A DNA stretch of 64,000 nt. It comes from Limnohabitans sp. MMS-10A-192. GTDB lineage: Bacteria > Pseudomonadota > Gammaproteobacteria > Burkholderiales > Burkholderiaceae_C. The notes below the pieces were generated by a model that worked only from the letters and a program-made list of their open reading frames with translations, did no database searches and had not been told where the DNA came from. Below are positions 18,071-28,804 of this stretch, in pieces (within the stretch, counting starts at the first letter, position 1; the number at the start of each line of letters is the position of its first letter). Made by a program: the position numbers and the translations under genes. The DNA is taken from assembly GCF_003063335.1 (NCBI RefSeq), contig NZ_NERX01000006.1, forward strand, positions 124,001-188,000, given 5' to 3'.

Positions 18071-19029
18071 ACCATCCCCCGCGCATTCTGGTTTTGGGTG
18101 GCACGGGTTTTGTCGGTCGGCAAGTGTGCGAACAGCTGGCCCGTCTGGGCTGGCGCGTCACCGTGCCCACACGCCGGGCGACCCGGGCCGCAGCCATTCA
18201 AAACTTGCCTGGCCTCACTGTGGTGGAAGCCTCTGTGCACAGCGCCAGCGACCTGGCCCGTTTGATGCCGGGTCACGATGCCGTGGTCAATCTGGTGGCG
18301 GTCTTGCATGGCGATGAAAAACGCTTTGAACAAGTGCACGTGCGTTTGCCTGGCCTGCTGGCCGAGGCCATGGCACATGCAGGCGTGAAGCGTCTGGTGC
18401 ACATCAGTGCCTTGGGCGCCGATGCGCAAGGGCCATCGCTTTACCAACGCAGCAAGGCACAAGGCGAGACCGTCCTGCGCAACGCCAGGCTGGACCTGAC
18501 GGTGTTGCGACCCAGCGTGATTTTTGGCGCAGACGACCAATTCCTGAACCTGTTTGCCGACTTGCAAACCGTGCTGCCCTTCATGCCGCTGGCGGGTTCG
18601 GCCACCCGCTTTCAGCCCGTCTGGGTGGGCGATGTGGCCAGGGCGGTGGTGAGCTGTCTGAAAGACAGCCGCACCATCGGTCAAACCTACGAACTGGCCG
18701 GACCCGATGTGATGAGCCTGGGCGAGCTGGTGCACCGATCCGGTCAGTGGGCGGGCATCCGGGGTGGCCAAGGCCGCCCTGTGCTGCCCCTGCCTGCCTG
18801 GATGGGCTGGCTGCAGGCGGTGTTCATGGAGCTGGCCCCTGGCGAGCCCTTGATGAGCCGCGACAACCTGGCCTCCATGAAGGTGGACAACGTCGCATCG
18901 GGGCAATGGCCTGGCTTGAAAGACTTGGGCATCCAGGCCAGCAGTGCAGCCGGTGTCGCACCCGGCTATTTGGGCCAGCGTGGTCCGCGCTCCAGGCTCA
19001 ACGCCTGGCGTGCCCGTTCAGGGCGTTGA
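18067..19029 (+). CDS. NAD(P)-binding SDR protein, complex I NDUFA9-like
   Basis: 320 residues from the ATG that overlaps the hipO-type stop. The Rossmann loop GGTGFVGRQV lies at residues 12-21, and an atypical SDR core follows (HISALGAD, YQRSKAQGE, TVLRPSVIFGADD). These features match the complex-I NDUFA9 subgroup of extended/atypical SDRs, common in Burkholderiales and of uncertain function (possibly quinone or lipid related). It is convergent with msrQ, 6 bp away. Confidence 0.85.
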   Translation: MNHPPRILVLGGTGFVGRQVCEQLARLGWRVTVPTRRATRAAAIQNLPGLTVVEASVHSASDLARLMPGHDAVVNLVAVLHGDEKRFEQVHVRLPGLLAEAMAHAGVKRLVHISALGADAQGPSLYQRSKAQGETVLRNARLDLTVLRPSVIFGADDQFLNLFADLQTVLPFMPLAGSATRFQPVWVGDVARAVVSCLKDSRTIGQTYELAGPDVMSLGELVHRSGQWAGIRGGQGRPVLPLPAWMGWLQAVFMELAPGEPLMSRDNLASMKVDNVASGQWPGLKDLGIQASSAAGVAPGYLGQRGPRSRLNAWRARSGR

Positions 19030-19035
19030 AGCGGG

Positions 19036-19658
19036 CTATGCCGCAGGACGGCGCTTTGGCCAAGCACGCTGAAGCCGCCAGGCCAAGAGTGCCGCCAGCA
19101 CCAAGGCATACACCAGCACCTCGTTGAAGTTGCTTTTGGCTGCACGCATCCAACAGAAATGCAACACCGCCAAGACCGCCACGCCGTACACCACGCGGTG
19201 CAGCGCTCTCCACCGCATACCGCCGAGCCAACGCACCGCACGGTTGAATGAAGTGGCTGCCATCACGCTCAGCAGCAGCCAGGCACACAAGCCCACCCAA
19301 ATGAAGGGACGCTTGAGCACATCCAGGGCGATCTCTTGCAGATCCAAGCCCATGTCAAACAGGACATAACACGTCAGGTGCAGGCAGGCGTACAAATACG
19401 TCAACAAACCCAGCAGGCGACGAAACCGGGCCAGCTCTGGCCAACCCCATTGCACCCGCACGGGGGTGATGGCCAGCCCCAGACACAAGCCCCGCAAGGT
19501 CCAGTCGCCCGTGGCTCGAATCAAATACTCGGCCGGATTGGCCCCCAAGCCATCCTGCCAAGTGAGCCAGACCAGATGCAACAAGGGCATCAAACCCAGG
19601 CACAACACCAACCACCACGCAGGGCGCGTGAGCAGCAGTTTTCGACCCCACACGGGCA

Positions 19659-19659
<1 letters not shown>
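19036..19659 (-). CDS. msrQ: MsrQ, haem-binding membrane subunit of the MsrPQ methionine sulfoxide reductase
   Basis: 207 residues with about six membrane helices of the ferric-reductase-like domain. Haem-ligand candidates are His in YACLHLTCY (about 91), in WRALHRVVYG (about 152) and in LAVLHFCW (about 162). MsrQ passes electrons from the respiratory chain to MsrP. Its ATG overlaps the msrP stop by one base (TGATG), so they are co-translated. Confidence 0.93.
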
Positions 19660-20654
<995 letters not shown>

Positions 20655-20665
20655 GTGAACTTTCC

Positions 20666-22213
20666 TTGAACAATTCAAGACTTTTGCATTGTGCCGATTT
20701 CCCTTGCCCCTTGCAGCCTCTGTCAGAAAGCACTGCCTTGTTGATACATCCGGCCCACGAATTACTGGCACTGATTGTGATTGCCCTGCACACTGTGCTG
20801 CCATTGGGCACATGGGCCATGCTGTCAGGCTACCGAGACAGCCCTGCTCGCATCTGGTTGGCTGGCGTGGCTTGCTACAGCGTGGGGTTTTCGCTGTCTG
20901 CCCGCAATACCTTGGCCTACAGCGACACCAACGTCATCTTGCTGGCCGTGTTCTATTTGGCATCCAACTTGCTGATGCTGGAGGCCTTGGCCCGCGACCT
21001 TTACAGCTCACGCAGACCCTGGTGGATTCTGGGGGTGTGCGTGATGTTTGGGGGGGCATATTTCAGCGTCATCACATTCAAGGGCTTGTACCCCACCTGG
21101 GGCTTGGTGAGCCTGTCCAGCATGTTCTTGTTGTTTGCCGCTGCTGCCACTGTCCTGTCTTACCGCCTGATCCAGCGCCACCATACCCGCAGCCTTTACC
21201 TGATCATCACTGCCTTGCTGCTGCTGATGTCCGGTCACCTGCTGCGGCTGGGCATGATCGCTTCAGGCGCACCACCAGCCTCATTCCAGGTCGCTGCATT
21301 CACCTGGAACAGCAATTTTCTGGTGTTGAGCACGGTCCTGACCCTGATCTTGATTTCGTTTGGCTACTGGGGTTATGTGCTGGACAAAATGCGCCTCAAA
21401 ACCCGCGAAGTGGAAGCCAAGCAACTGGCCGCAGAGATGCTGGCCCAGGAGTCGCAGCAGCTGGTCAAGGAGCGCGATCAATTGATGATGGTCAACGCCC
21501 GTGTTTCTGCCATCAGCAGCTTGTCGTCGTTCTCGGCCATGCTGGTGCACGACATCAGCCAGCCACTGCAGGCCTTGGAATTTGGCCTGTTCGAGCTGCA
21601 AACCCAGGCCACCCCCGGCAAAAGCGCCAACCAATTGCTGGGCAGCATCCATGATTTGCAAACCCTGTCCAGCAAAGCCGGAGAAATGGTCAGCCATCTG
21701 CGCCGCTTGATGGTTCAGGGACAAGACCACGTTTGTGCCATCAGCCCGCATTTGGCACTGCAGCCGATCTTGCCCATATTGAGAGCCGAAGCCCATCAGC
21801 GCAAGATCACTCTGACTTACCGCAACCAGTTGGCTGAAAATGACCTGGCGATGTCCAACGAGGTGATGTTGCAACGCATCGTCTTCAACACCGTGGGCAA
21901 CTCATTGGATGCGCTGGAAAGCAAGGCCACCATTCAACCTGAAATCAAGGTGAGCGTGTTCTCGCAGATCAAGGACGACAAAAACTGGCTTGTCCTGCAA
22001 ATTGAAGACAACGGCCCCGGCTTCAGCGACGAGCTTTTGGCGCAACTGGACGCCCCCATTCAAACCACCAAACCGCACGGCATGGGTTTGGGCTTGCTGT
22101 TGACCCAAAGCATGGTCCGCATGTGGGATGGGCAGACCGTCATCGGCAACCAACCGTCCGCCAAAAGCACAGGCGCCGTGGTTCAGCTTTGGCTAAAACT
22201 TACTGAATCCTGA
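20666..22213 (+). CDS. Membrane sensor histidine kinase, 7TM type
   Basis: Up to 515 residues. Seven membrane helices fill the first 235 residues, followed by a coiled linker and the kinase core: H-box [15 protein letters not shown] (about 293), N-box [10 protein letters not shown] (about 410), G1 [11 protein letters not shown] and G2 GMGLGLLL. The start is uncertain: the longest form begins at TTG 20666, only 11 bp from msrP. A TTG at 20738 or 20741 (giving LIHPAHELL at the N-terminus) would leave a normal divergent promoter region. Its partner is the receiver gene 45 bp downstream. The signal sensed is unknown. Confidence 0.83.
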   Translation: MNNSRLLHCADFPCPLQPLSESTALLIHPAHELLALIVIALHTVLPLGTWAMLSGYRDSPARIWLAGVACYSVGFSLSARNTLAYSDTNVILLAVFYLASNLLMLEALARDLYSSRRPWWILGVCVMFGGAYFSVITFKGLYPTWGLVSLSSMFLLFAAAATVLSYRLIQRHHTRSLYLIITALLLLMSGHLLRLGMIASGAPPASFQVAAFTWNSNFLVLSTVLTLILISFGYWGYVLDKMRLKTREVEAKQLAAEMLAQESQQLVKERDQLMMVNARVSAISSLSSFSAMLVHDISQPLQALEFGLFELQTQATPGKSANQLLGSIHDLQTLSSKAGEMVSHLRRLMVQGQDHVCAISPHLALQPILPILRAEAHQRKITLTYRNQLAENDLAMSNEVMLQRIVFNTVGNSLDALESKATIQPEIKVSVFSQIKDDKNWLVLQIEDNGPGFSDELLAQLDAPIQTTKPHGMGLGLLLTQSMVRMWDGQTVIGNQPSAKSTGAVVQLWLKLTES

Positions 22214-22258
22214 AATTTACTTATACAATCCATTTTTGTTGATTTTATTGATTTAGCC

Positions 22259-22654
22259 GTGACCCAAACTGCCCTCATTGAAGTCGTCGACGACAACCCG
22301 GACATTCGGAGAATGTTGACGCTGGTGCTCAAAAGCCACGGCTTTGAGGTGCGTACCCATGAAAGCGCCGCAGCATTTCTTCAAGCCGAAGTCCCACAAG
22401 CACCGCGACTTCTCATTTTGGATGTACGCATGCCGGGCATGAGTGGCTTGGAATTGCACAAGCGTTTACAGGCTCAAGGCCTGAAGTTCCCGGTCATTTT
22501 CATGAGCGGAGAATGCCAGCCACACGAAACCACGGCGGCACAATCATCCACGGCTGTCGATTTTCTGTGGAAGCCCTTCAGCACACAGCAGTTGCTGCAA
22601 GCCATTGAGCGCGGTTTGCAGCTGCTGCCCACGCAGGCCTCAACGACGGGTTAA
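22259..22654 (+). CDS. Single-domain response regulator (receiver only)
   Basis: 131 residues from a GTG. All receiver landmarks are present: the acidic pair VVDDNPD (about 9-15), phospho-Asp in LILDVRMPGMSG (about 54), the Thr/Ser in FMSGE (about 82) and the Lys in FLWKPF (about 104). The FixJ-like sequence ends after the receiver with no DNA-binding domain, so it acts by protein contact or phosphotransfer. It is almost certainly paired with the upstream kinase. Confidence 0.88.
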   Translation: MTQTALIEVVDDNPDIRRMLTLVLKSHGFEVRTHESAAAFLQAEVPQAPRLLILDVRMPGMSGLELHKRLQAQGLKFPVIFMSGECQPHETTAAQSSTAVDFLWKPFSTQQLLQAIERGLQLLPTQASTTG

Positions 22655-22671
22655 AACGCAAGCGCAGCATG

Positions 22672-22707
22672 AAAAAAGGCCCACTGTTTACACAGGGGGC
22701 CTTTTTT
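22672..22707. terminator. Bidirectional terminator between the response regulator and ccsB
   Basis: AAAAAAGGCCC pairs with GGGCCTTTTTT, with an inner CTGT/ACAG stem and TTAC loop. It lies between convergent genes and has T-runs on both strands. Confidence 0.9.
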
Positions 22708-22727
22708 CGTGGTGCTGCTGAACGCCT

Positions 22728-24044
22728 TTACAGCGTCCCGTAGCTGTGCAAACCACTCAGGAACATGTTCACCCCCAAGAAGGCGAAAGTGGTCACCGCC
22801 AGGCCCGCCAAGGCCCACCATGCGGCCACCGTGCCACGCAAGCCCTTCATGAGGCGCATGTGCAGCCAGGCGGCGTAATTCAGCCAAACGATCAGGGCCC
22901 AGGTTTCCTTGGGATCCCAGCTCCAGTAGCCGCCCCAGGCTTCAGCCGCCCACAAGGCACCCAGCACGGTGGCAATCGTGAAGAAAGCGAAACCAACCGC
23001 GATGGACTTGTACATCACGTCGTCCAACACCTCGAGTGCGGGCAACTTTTCGGCAATGCGGCGGCGACCCAACAAGATGCCGGCAATGATCAACACGGAA
23101 ACAGCGGCATAACCCAGCCAGTAGCTACCCCCCGCCTCGGCCGCCACACGCACACGGAAGGCGATCGGCACAAAACACAACGCCACACCCAACAACCAGA
23201 TGGGGGTCAGCTTGTGCCAGCGGGTTTCGTGGGCCTGCTGCTTGATCAGGTAAGCAAAAGCCACCATCGCAGCCAGTGCAAAAGTGCCATAACCAATGAA
23301 GTTGGCAGGCACATGCAGCTTCATCCACCAGCTTTTGAGCGCGGGCACCAGCGGTTGGATGGCATGTGCTTCGCGTACCAGGGTGTACCACAGCAAAAAG
23401 CCCACGGCCGCGCTGACCACCAGCATCACGAACGCACCCAAAGCACGGGTTTGGTAATGGTCTTCGTAGTACAGGTAAAAGCCCGTGGTCATCCAGCAAA
23501 ACATGACGAAGACTTCGTACAGATTGCTCACCGGGATGTGGCCAATGTCTGGGCCGAGCAAATAGCTTTCATACCAACGCACCATGGTGCCGATCAGCGC
23601 CAGCGCCACGCCCAGCCAAGCCATGCGAGAGCCCAGGGTTTCCAGTGAATGCCCTTGCCCTTTGGTGAACATGCCCGCCCAATAAAACACGGTGCTGATG
23701 AAAAACACCATGCTCATCCACAAAATGGCCGACTGGCTGGACAGGAAATATTTGAGCCAGAAGACCTGCTCGGCACGGGCCAGATCGCCTTGGTAGGCAT
23801 AGATCGCCAGCAAGGACAAGACGGCCACCGCCAGCATCAGTGTGCGGGTGGATCGCCAAAACCAGGCCAGCGCCACAGCAGCGGGCACGCTGGCCAGCAG
23901 AATGCCTTGTTCGTACACATCCATCGCTTGGCTGTAGCGCGAAAAAGCCCACGCCACGCCCAGCACGGCCAACAGGGCAAAGCCCCAATCGGCCAAGCTG
24001 CGGCGGGAAAAATAGCCCGGATTCAAAGTCACTGTCGAAGTCAT
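22728..24044 (-). CDS. ccsB: Cytochrome c biogenesis protein CcsB/ResC (system II)
   Basis: 438 residues, polytopic. The tryptophan-rich haem-handling motif is visible as WGGYWSWDPKETWA (about 365-378), with conserved His residues in KLHVPANF and in the last helices. With ResB it moves haem out of the cell and ligates it to CXXCH apocytochromes. Its ATG overlaps the resB stop (ATGA). The adjacent cytochrome c4 is a likely substrate. Confidence 0.95.
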   Translation of the reverse strand: MTSTVTLNPGYFSRRSLADWGFALLAVLGVAWAFSRYSQAMDVYEQGILLASVPAAVALAWFWRSTRTLMLAVAVLSLLAIYAYQGDLARAEQVFWLKYFLSSQSAILWMSMVFFISTVFYWAGMFTKGQGHSLETLGSRMAWLGVALALIGTMVRWYESYLLGPDIGHIPVSNLYEVFVMFCWMTTGFYLYYEDHYQTRALGAFVMLVVSAAVGFLLWYTLVREAHAIQPLVPALKSWWMKLHVPANFIGYGTFALAAMVAFAYLIKQQAHETRWHKLTPIWLLGVALCFVPIAFRVRVAAEAGGSYWLGYAAVSVLIIAGILLGRRRIAEKLPALEVLDDVMYKSIAVGFAFFTIATVLGALWAAEAWGGYWSWDPKETWALIVWLNYAAWLHMRLMKGLRGTVAAWWALAGLAVTTFAFLGVNMFLSGLHSYGTL

Positions 24045-26158
24045 TTCATACTCTCTGGACGGCCTAGCAAACGGGTGGCCAATTGGTCAAATTCACGGTC
24101 AAGGTCCATGGTCTGGCGGTTGGACGACAAGGCCAAACTGGCATGCGCCCCATCGCCTTGCGCAGACAGCCAGACCCACAGGCGACGCTCACGCACGTAG
24201 AGCATCGCAAAAACGCCCAAAATCAGGAAGAGACAGCCCAGATAAACCACGTTTTTGCCGGGGGCTCTGGCCACCTGAAAAACACTCGCCTGGACATGCT
24301 TGAAGTCCTTGAGCATGAAGGTCATGGGTGCCGGGTAGAAAGGCGCATCACTGAGCGCCAGCACCGACTGGGCCATGAAGCCTTGGATCTTGTCTGAGGG
24401 CAAGGGCTTGGCGCGGGTCTGTTCGCGGGCCACCGTGTCAAGCTCGAGCAAGGCGCCATTCAAGATGCGCACAAACATTTCACCAGCACGGGCACGCTCA
24501 GCCTCGGGCACATTGGTTTCCAGAAAATCCGACAAGGCCTGCAGGCCCGCGACTTGCTGACCTTTGACCTTTTCCAAACCGGCAAACAAGCCCAAAGCGC
24601 GTGCCGCCGAATCGGCCAATTGGCGACTGAGGTCTGGGCGTTGCGGATCCACCGCCTTGAGGGCATAACGCTGCACCGCACGTTCACGCAAAGCGGCATC
24701 GGCCAAGGCCGCGCGCAAACGGATGAACCCCGTCAGCTCGCCGTTCTCGTCTGCAGGTGGACGCAGGTACCGGTAAGGCTCGCTGGGGTTCTCTCGCATG
24801 CCCAGCAAGAACACTGGCACGCCATCGCCCGTGTCCACCGGCGCCATGTAGTTGTTGTATTCACGCGCCTGCCCCGCACCATCGCGCAGCTTATAGCTGA
24901 CGCTCGGCCCCACATTGCGCAACTCTTTGGTTTCGCTGGTTTTGTGTCCAGCGCCCATGCGTTGGTCGATCGCGCTGCGCAAATCCACCTTGCGCACATC
25001 GACGCCCTGGGCAGCACTGCCCGCCATGTTCTCGACGTTGATCACGCGCAGACCGGTGAACTCCAGGCGCATTTTGTCTTTGCCGTTGCTCAAATCGGTG
25101 CTGCTGCCAATGACGCCTTCCACGTCGAAAGGTGCTGTGGCCGCCGACATGGGGACCGCCTGAAGTTTGACGGTGGAGCCACCATCGTCAAAGCTGGACT
25201 GGTAAATTTCGATCCCTTTGTAATTGGCCGGATGGTTCACTTCGACACGGGCGTCTTGCTTGGCGCCCGTGGCTTTGTCGTGGATCACGATGTCGCTGGC
25301 AAACAACTTGGGCATACCGGTCGAGTAGTACTCGACAATGAATTTCTTGAGCTCGACCGTAAAAGGCAACTCTTGCAACAAGATGCCATCGGACTGGCTC
25401 AGGATGGCGGTGCTGGACGCGGTGTTCTCGGCCACCATCAAGTTGCCACGAAATGCCGGATTGCGCTCTGACAAGCGGTGCTGCGCGGGGACATCGGCGA
25501 TCAAGCCACCGCCGTTGTAAATGGCTTTGCCGCCGAACCACATCTGGGCACGCACCATCAAATCGCCATCGAGCAAGCCGCCCACGCACACCAGCACGAT
25601 GGCCGAATGCGCAGCGATGTAACCCAGTTTATTGGCCGCTCCGGTTTTGGCCGCGATCATCCAGCCTTGCCCCTGGGCCGTGTCACGCGACTGCAATTTC
25701 ACCTTCCAGCCGCCGGTGGCCAGCAACTGGCCCAGGCGATGCGCCGCGGCTTCGGGCGTTTCATTCAAAACGCCTTCGGCTTTGTGATGGAAGGCCTTGA
25801 GGCTTTGCTCGCGGATGTTTTCCTTGTAGGACTTCAGGTCCGTCAGGATCTTGGGGGTGTTGCGGGCAATGCACAAACTGGTGCTGATCACCAAGAAAGC
25901 CAGGATCAGCAAGAACCACCAGGCGCTGTAGACCGAATGCAACTTGAGCGAGGCGAACACCTCGGCCCAGAAAGGCCCGAACTGGTTGATGTAATTGCCA
26001 GATGGCTCGTTTTGCTTGAGCACCGTGCCGATGACCGATGCGATGCAAATGATGGTCAACAGCGAAATCGCAAAACGCATCGACGACAGCAACTCCATCA
26101 CGGCTTGCCAGCGAGGAGTGCCACGTTCGGATTCGGTGCTGGAGAAATCGATGGTCAT
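24041..26158 (-). CDS. resB: Cytochrome c biogenesis protein ResB/Ccs1
   Basis: 705 residues from ATG 26158. Membrane helices lie near residues 25-45 (FAISLLTIICIASVIGTVL), 75-95, about 170-190 and at the C-terminus (VVYLGCLFLILGVFAMLY), with one large periplasmic domain between the last two. It partners CcsB in system II cytochrome c maturation. Residues upstream to 26215 would be a poor extension; the chosen start gives the family N-terminus with the early membrane helix. Confidence 0.94.
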   Translation of the reverse strand: MTIDFSSTESERGTPRWQAVMELLSSMRFAISLLTIICIASVIGTVLKQNEPSGNYINQFGPFWAEVFASLKLHSVYSAWWFLLILAFLVISTSLCIARNTPKILTDLKSYKENIREQSLKAFHHKAEGVLNETPEAAAHRLGQLLATGGWKVKLQSRDTAQGQGWMIAAKTGAANKLGYIAAHSAIVLVCVGGLLDGDLMVRAQMWFGGKAIYNGGGLIADVPAQHRLSERNPAFRGNLMVAENTASSTAILSQSDGILLQELPFTVELKKFIVEYYSTGMPKLFASDIVIHDKATGAKQDARVEVNHPANYKGIEIYQSSFDDGGSTVKLQAVPMSAATAPFDVEGVIGSSTDLSNGKDKMRLEFTGLRVINVENMAGSAAQGVDVRKVDLRSAIDQRMGAGHKTSETKELRNVGPSVSYKLRDGAGQAREYNNYMAPVDTGDGVPVFLLGMRENPSEPYRYLRPPADENGELTGFIRLRAALADAALRERAVQRYALKAVDPQRPDLSRQLADSAARALGLFAGLEKVKGQQVAGLQALSDFLETNVPEAERARAGEMFVRILNGALLELDTVAREQTRAKPLPSDKIQGFMAQSVLALSDAPFYPAPMTFMLKDFKHVQASVFQVARAPGKNVVYLGCLFLILGVFAMLYVRERRLWVWLSAQGDGAHASLALSSNRQTMDLDREFDQLATRLLGRPESMK

Positions 26159-26214
26159 GGTGCAGAAATGCGGGCAGCGCGCCACAGAAAAAGAAGAAAG
26201 GGCCAGAAACGACA

Positions 26215-26234
26215 AAGGCCGGAAAACCGGCCTT
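26215..26234 (-). terminator. Hairpin downstream of cytochrome c4
   Basis: AAGGCCGG - AAAA - CCGGCCTT stem-loop, 8 bp. On the minus strand it is followed by TTTGTCGTTTCT, a weak U-tract, so it may end the cytochrome c4 transcript before resB. Confidence 0.5.
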
Positions 26235-26336
26235 GTCAGTTCAAATGCACAGCCGGGTGACCGATTGTGACCGAGCCTCAGGTAGGGAGGCCGAAGGCCC
26301 CATCACCACCGGGGACAAGCCCCGAGGCCCAAGCGT

Positions 26337-26966
26337 TCAGCGCAGACCGGCCATGTAGTCGGACACAGCCTTGATTTCACGGTCGTTCATCTTGGCCGCG
26401 ACCTGGGTCATCTGGATGCTGTTCTTGCGAACGCCATCGCGGAATTGGACCAATTGCGCGGCCGTGTAGTCAGCATGCTGACCCGAAACACGGGGGTACT
26501 GGGCAGGCATGCCGGCGCCATTGGGCGAGTGGCAGCTGGCGCAAGCGGCGATCTGACGGTCTGGAATGCCACCGCGGTAGATGCGCTCGCCCAAGGCCAC
26601 GGTGTCCTTGTCCTTGGCAAAGCCGGGCTTGGCTTGCTTGGAGGCGAGCCAGTAGCTGATGTTGGTCATGTCCGCATCGCTCAGGCCAGCGACCATGCCG
26701 CTCATCACGGCATTGGCGCGTTTGCCCGATTTGAATTCATTCAATTGCTTGATCAGGTATTCGGGGTGCTGCTGAGACAGCTTGGGGTTGACCGGCGTGG
26801 TCGAATTGCCATCGGCGGCGTGGCAAGCCACACACATCGCAAAAGCGGCTTCACCTTTGGCCAGATCAGGCTTGGCGGCAGCAGGCGCAGGGCCGGCAGC
26901 CAATGCAGAACCCGCCACAACAACGGACAGGGTGGCAGACATCAGAACGGAAACAATTGACTTCAT
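26337..26966 (-). CDS. Cytochrome c4, dihaem
   Basis: 209 residues from ATG 26966. A signal peptide ends near GSALA (about 23). Two haem sites are visible, CVACH (45-49) and CASCH (142-146), with axial Met candidates in NAVMSGMVAGLSD and NSIQMTQVAAKMND. It is a periplasmic electron carrier toward terminal oxidases. The longer open frame to 27356 is antisense to engB and not coding. It is divergent from engB by 97 bp. Confidence 0.95.
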   Translation of the reverse strand: MKSIVSVLMSATLSVVVAGSALAAGPAPAAAKPDLAKGEAAFAMCVACHAADGNSTTPVNPKLSQQHPEYLIKQLNEFKSGKRANAVMSGMVAGLSDADMTNISYWLASKQAKPGFAKDKDTVALGERIYRGGIPDRQIAACASCHSPNGAGMPAQYPRVSGQHADYTAAQLVQFRDGVRKNSIQMTQVAAKMNDREIKAVSDYMAGLR

Positions 26967-27063
26967 GGGCGTCGTCCAAAGGGTTGGAAGAAGGGGCGCA
27001 AAACCCAAGGATTCTACAATGAGGTCTGCGTCAGTTTCCTGACGACCCAAGGTCCCCCTATTT

Positions 27064-27804
27064 ATGAGCTCCAGCCCCCGCGCCTCAACCCCCTCCCCCA
27101 AAGCTACAGCAGCGGCCCCCGCCGCTGTGACGCCCATGGGCTGGATGCACACGGCCCGTTTTCTGACCACCGCCGCGCAACTGCACCATTTGCCCGCGCT
27201 GGACACCCCCGAGATCGCCTTTGTGGGCCGTTCCAATGCCGGCAAATCCACCTGCATCAACACCCTGACGCAGCAAAAGCAACTGGCTTTTGCCTCCAAA
27301 AAACCCGGCCGCACCCAGCACATCAACCTGTTTGCACTGGGCAAACAGGGCATCACCGACGCTGTGCTGGCCGACTTGCCGGGCTACGGCTATGCCGCTG
27401 TGGCCAAGATGGACAAGCTGCGCTGGCAACAGGTCATGGCCAATTACCTGGTCAGCCGCGAAAACCTGATGGGCATCGTCATGATGTGCGACCCGCGCCA
27501 CGGTCTGACCGAGCTGGACGACATCCTGCTGGAAGTCATCCGTCCGCGGGTGGAGCAAGGCCTGAAGTTCCTGATCATCCTGACCAAGGCCGACAAGCTC
27601 ACCCGCGCCGAGCAGGCCAAAGCCTTGTCGATCGCGCGACTGCAAGCGGGCGGCGGTGAGGTCAAACTCTTCTCGGCCCTGAAAAAACAGGGCGTGGACG
27701 ATGTGGCTCAGCTGCTGTGGGACTGGACGCACCCGAAAGACGGTGCACCGGCTGCCGCCCCTGCCGAGCCCCCTGAAGACGAACCCGAAGCGCTGGACGA
27801 GTGA
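27064..27804 (+). CDS. engB: Ribosome biogenesis GTP-binding protein EngB (YsxC/YihA)
   Basis: 246 residues. The G motifs are G1 GRSNAGKST (about 55-63), G2 region KKPGRTQHIN with the switch Thr, G3 DLPGYGY (about 103) and G4 TKADK (about 179). It is essential for 50S assembly in many bacteria. The first 25 residues are a low-complexity Ala/Pro extension absent from E. coli, and the last 25 are acidic Pro/Glu-rich. The pairing with cytochrome c4 on the opposite strand is usual in Burkholderiales. Confidence 0.95.
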   Translation: MSSSPRASTPSPKATAAAPAAVTPMGWMHTARFLTTAAQLHHLPALDTPEIAFVGRSNAGKSTCINTLTQQKQLAFASKKPGRTQHINLFALGKQGITDAVLADLPGYGYAAVAKMDKLRWQQVMANYLVSRENLMGIVMMCDPRHGLTELDDILLEVIRPRVEQGLKFLIILTKADKLTRAEQAKALSIARLQAGGGEVKLFSALKKQGVDDVAQLLWDWTHPKDGAPAAAPAEPPEDEPEALDE

Positions 27805-27832
27805 TCTGAGCAGGATCACAGCGGATCGCTTC

Positions 27833-28804
27833 ATGGCATGGAGTGATCCCCTTTTGAATCCCAGCATCCAAACTTGGCAGCAAGCGCTGCCCCACGGCAT
27901 CACCCTCAGTTGCAGGGCTTGCGGCGACACAGGCCGCCCCGTGTTGATGTTCTTGCATGGATTCCCGGAAGCTGCGTTTGTGTGGGACGAGCTGCTCGAA
28001 CACTTTTCGCGGCCGGAAAACGGTGGCTACCGATGCGTGGCACCCAATATGCGCGGCTACGAACACTCCAGCGCGCCCACCGATGTGAAAGACTACCGCG
28101 CCAAATTTCTGGTGCAGGACATCGCGGCCCTGATCGACGCCGAATGCGGTCCCGATCAGCCCTTGGCCGCATTGGTGGCCCATGATTGGGGCGGCGCGGT
28201 GGCTTGGAGTGTGGCCAACGTGCACCCAAATCGCCTGCGCCAACTGGTGATCATCAATTCGCCGCATCCAGGCCCCTTCCTGAAGGCCTTGCAAAATGAT
28301 CCCGTCCAACAAGCGGCCAGTGCATACATGCTTTTTCTGGTGCAAGCCGATGCAGCAGCACAACTGGCCGCCGACGACTTTGCCCAGCTGTTTGGTTTTT
28401 TGCGGGGTGACGACGCTCAACTGGGCGGCACGCACAGCCTGGCGGCCAAAGCCGCGCCATGGCTTACCCCGGAGATGGAGGCGCGCTATCGCCATGTCTG
28501 GCGCCAAGGACTGGACGGGAGCTTGAATTACTACCGCGCATCACCTCTGCGGCCGGCCTCAGAAACCGAGGACTTGATCTCCGGCATGGTGCTGCCCCCC
28601 GAGATCCTGCGCGTTGATGTGCCCACACTGGTGCTGTGGGCACAAGACGACATCGCTTTGGGGCCTGGCCTGAGCCAAGGTCTGGAGCAGCACATCCCGG
28701 ATTTGAAAATTGTGCCGATTGACAACGCGACGCACTGGGTGGTGCATGAAGACGCCCAACGCGTGATCGCAGAAATCAGCCGCTTCTTGACGCCCGCTCA
28801 ATAA
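27833..28804 (+). CDS. Alpha/beta hydrolase, epoxide hydrolase-like
   Basis: 323 residues from ATG 27833. The oxyanion motif HGFPE (about 41-45) and the nucleophile elbow VAHDWGGA with an Asp nucleophile (about 114) indicate the epoxide hydrolase / haloalkane dehalogenase branch. The acid is probably in LWAQDD (about 277) and the catalytic His in THWVVHED (about 302). A cap domain fills about 145-245. The usual HGFPE plus Asp pattern favours epoxide hydrolase; the substrate is not known. It overlaps the convergent acyltransferase gene by 7 bp. Confidence 0.82.
   Translation: MAWSDPLLNPSIQTWQQALPHGITLSCRACGDTGRPVLMFLHGFPEAAFVWDELLEHFSRPENGGYRCVAPNMRGYEHSSAPTDVKDYRAKFLVQDIAALIDAECGPDQPLAALVAHDWGGAVAWSVANVHPNRLRQLVIINSPHPGPFLKALQNDPVQQAASAYMLFLVQADAAAQLAADDFAQLFGFLRGDDAQLGGTHSLAAKAAPWLTPEMEARYRHVWRQGLDGSLNYYRASPLRPASETEDLISGMVLPPEILRVDVPTLVLWAQDDIALGPGLSQGLEQHIPDLKIVPIDNATHWVVHEDAQRVIAEISRFLTPAQ

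Noticed and set aside
26337-27356. Extended cytochrome c4 frame of 339 codons
   Set aside because: The first 130 codons are antisense to engB; ATG 26966 gives a normal signal peptide and the family length.
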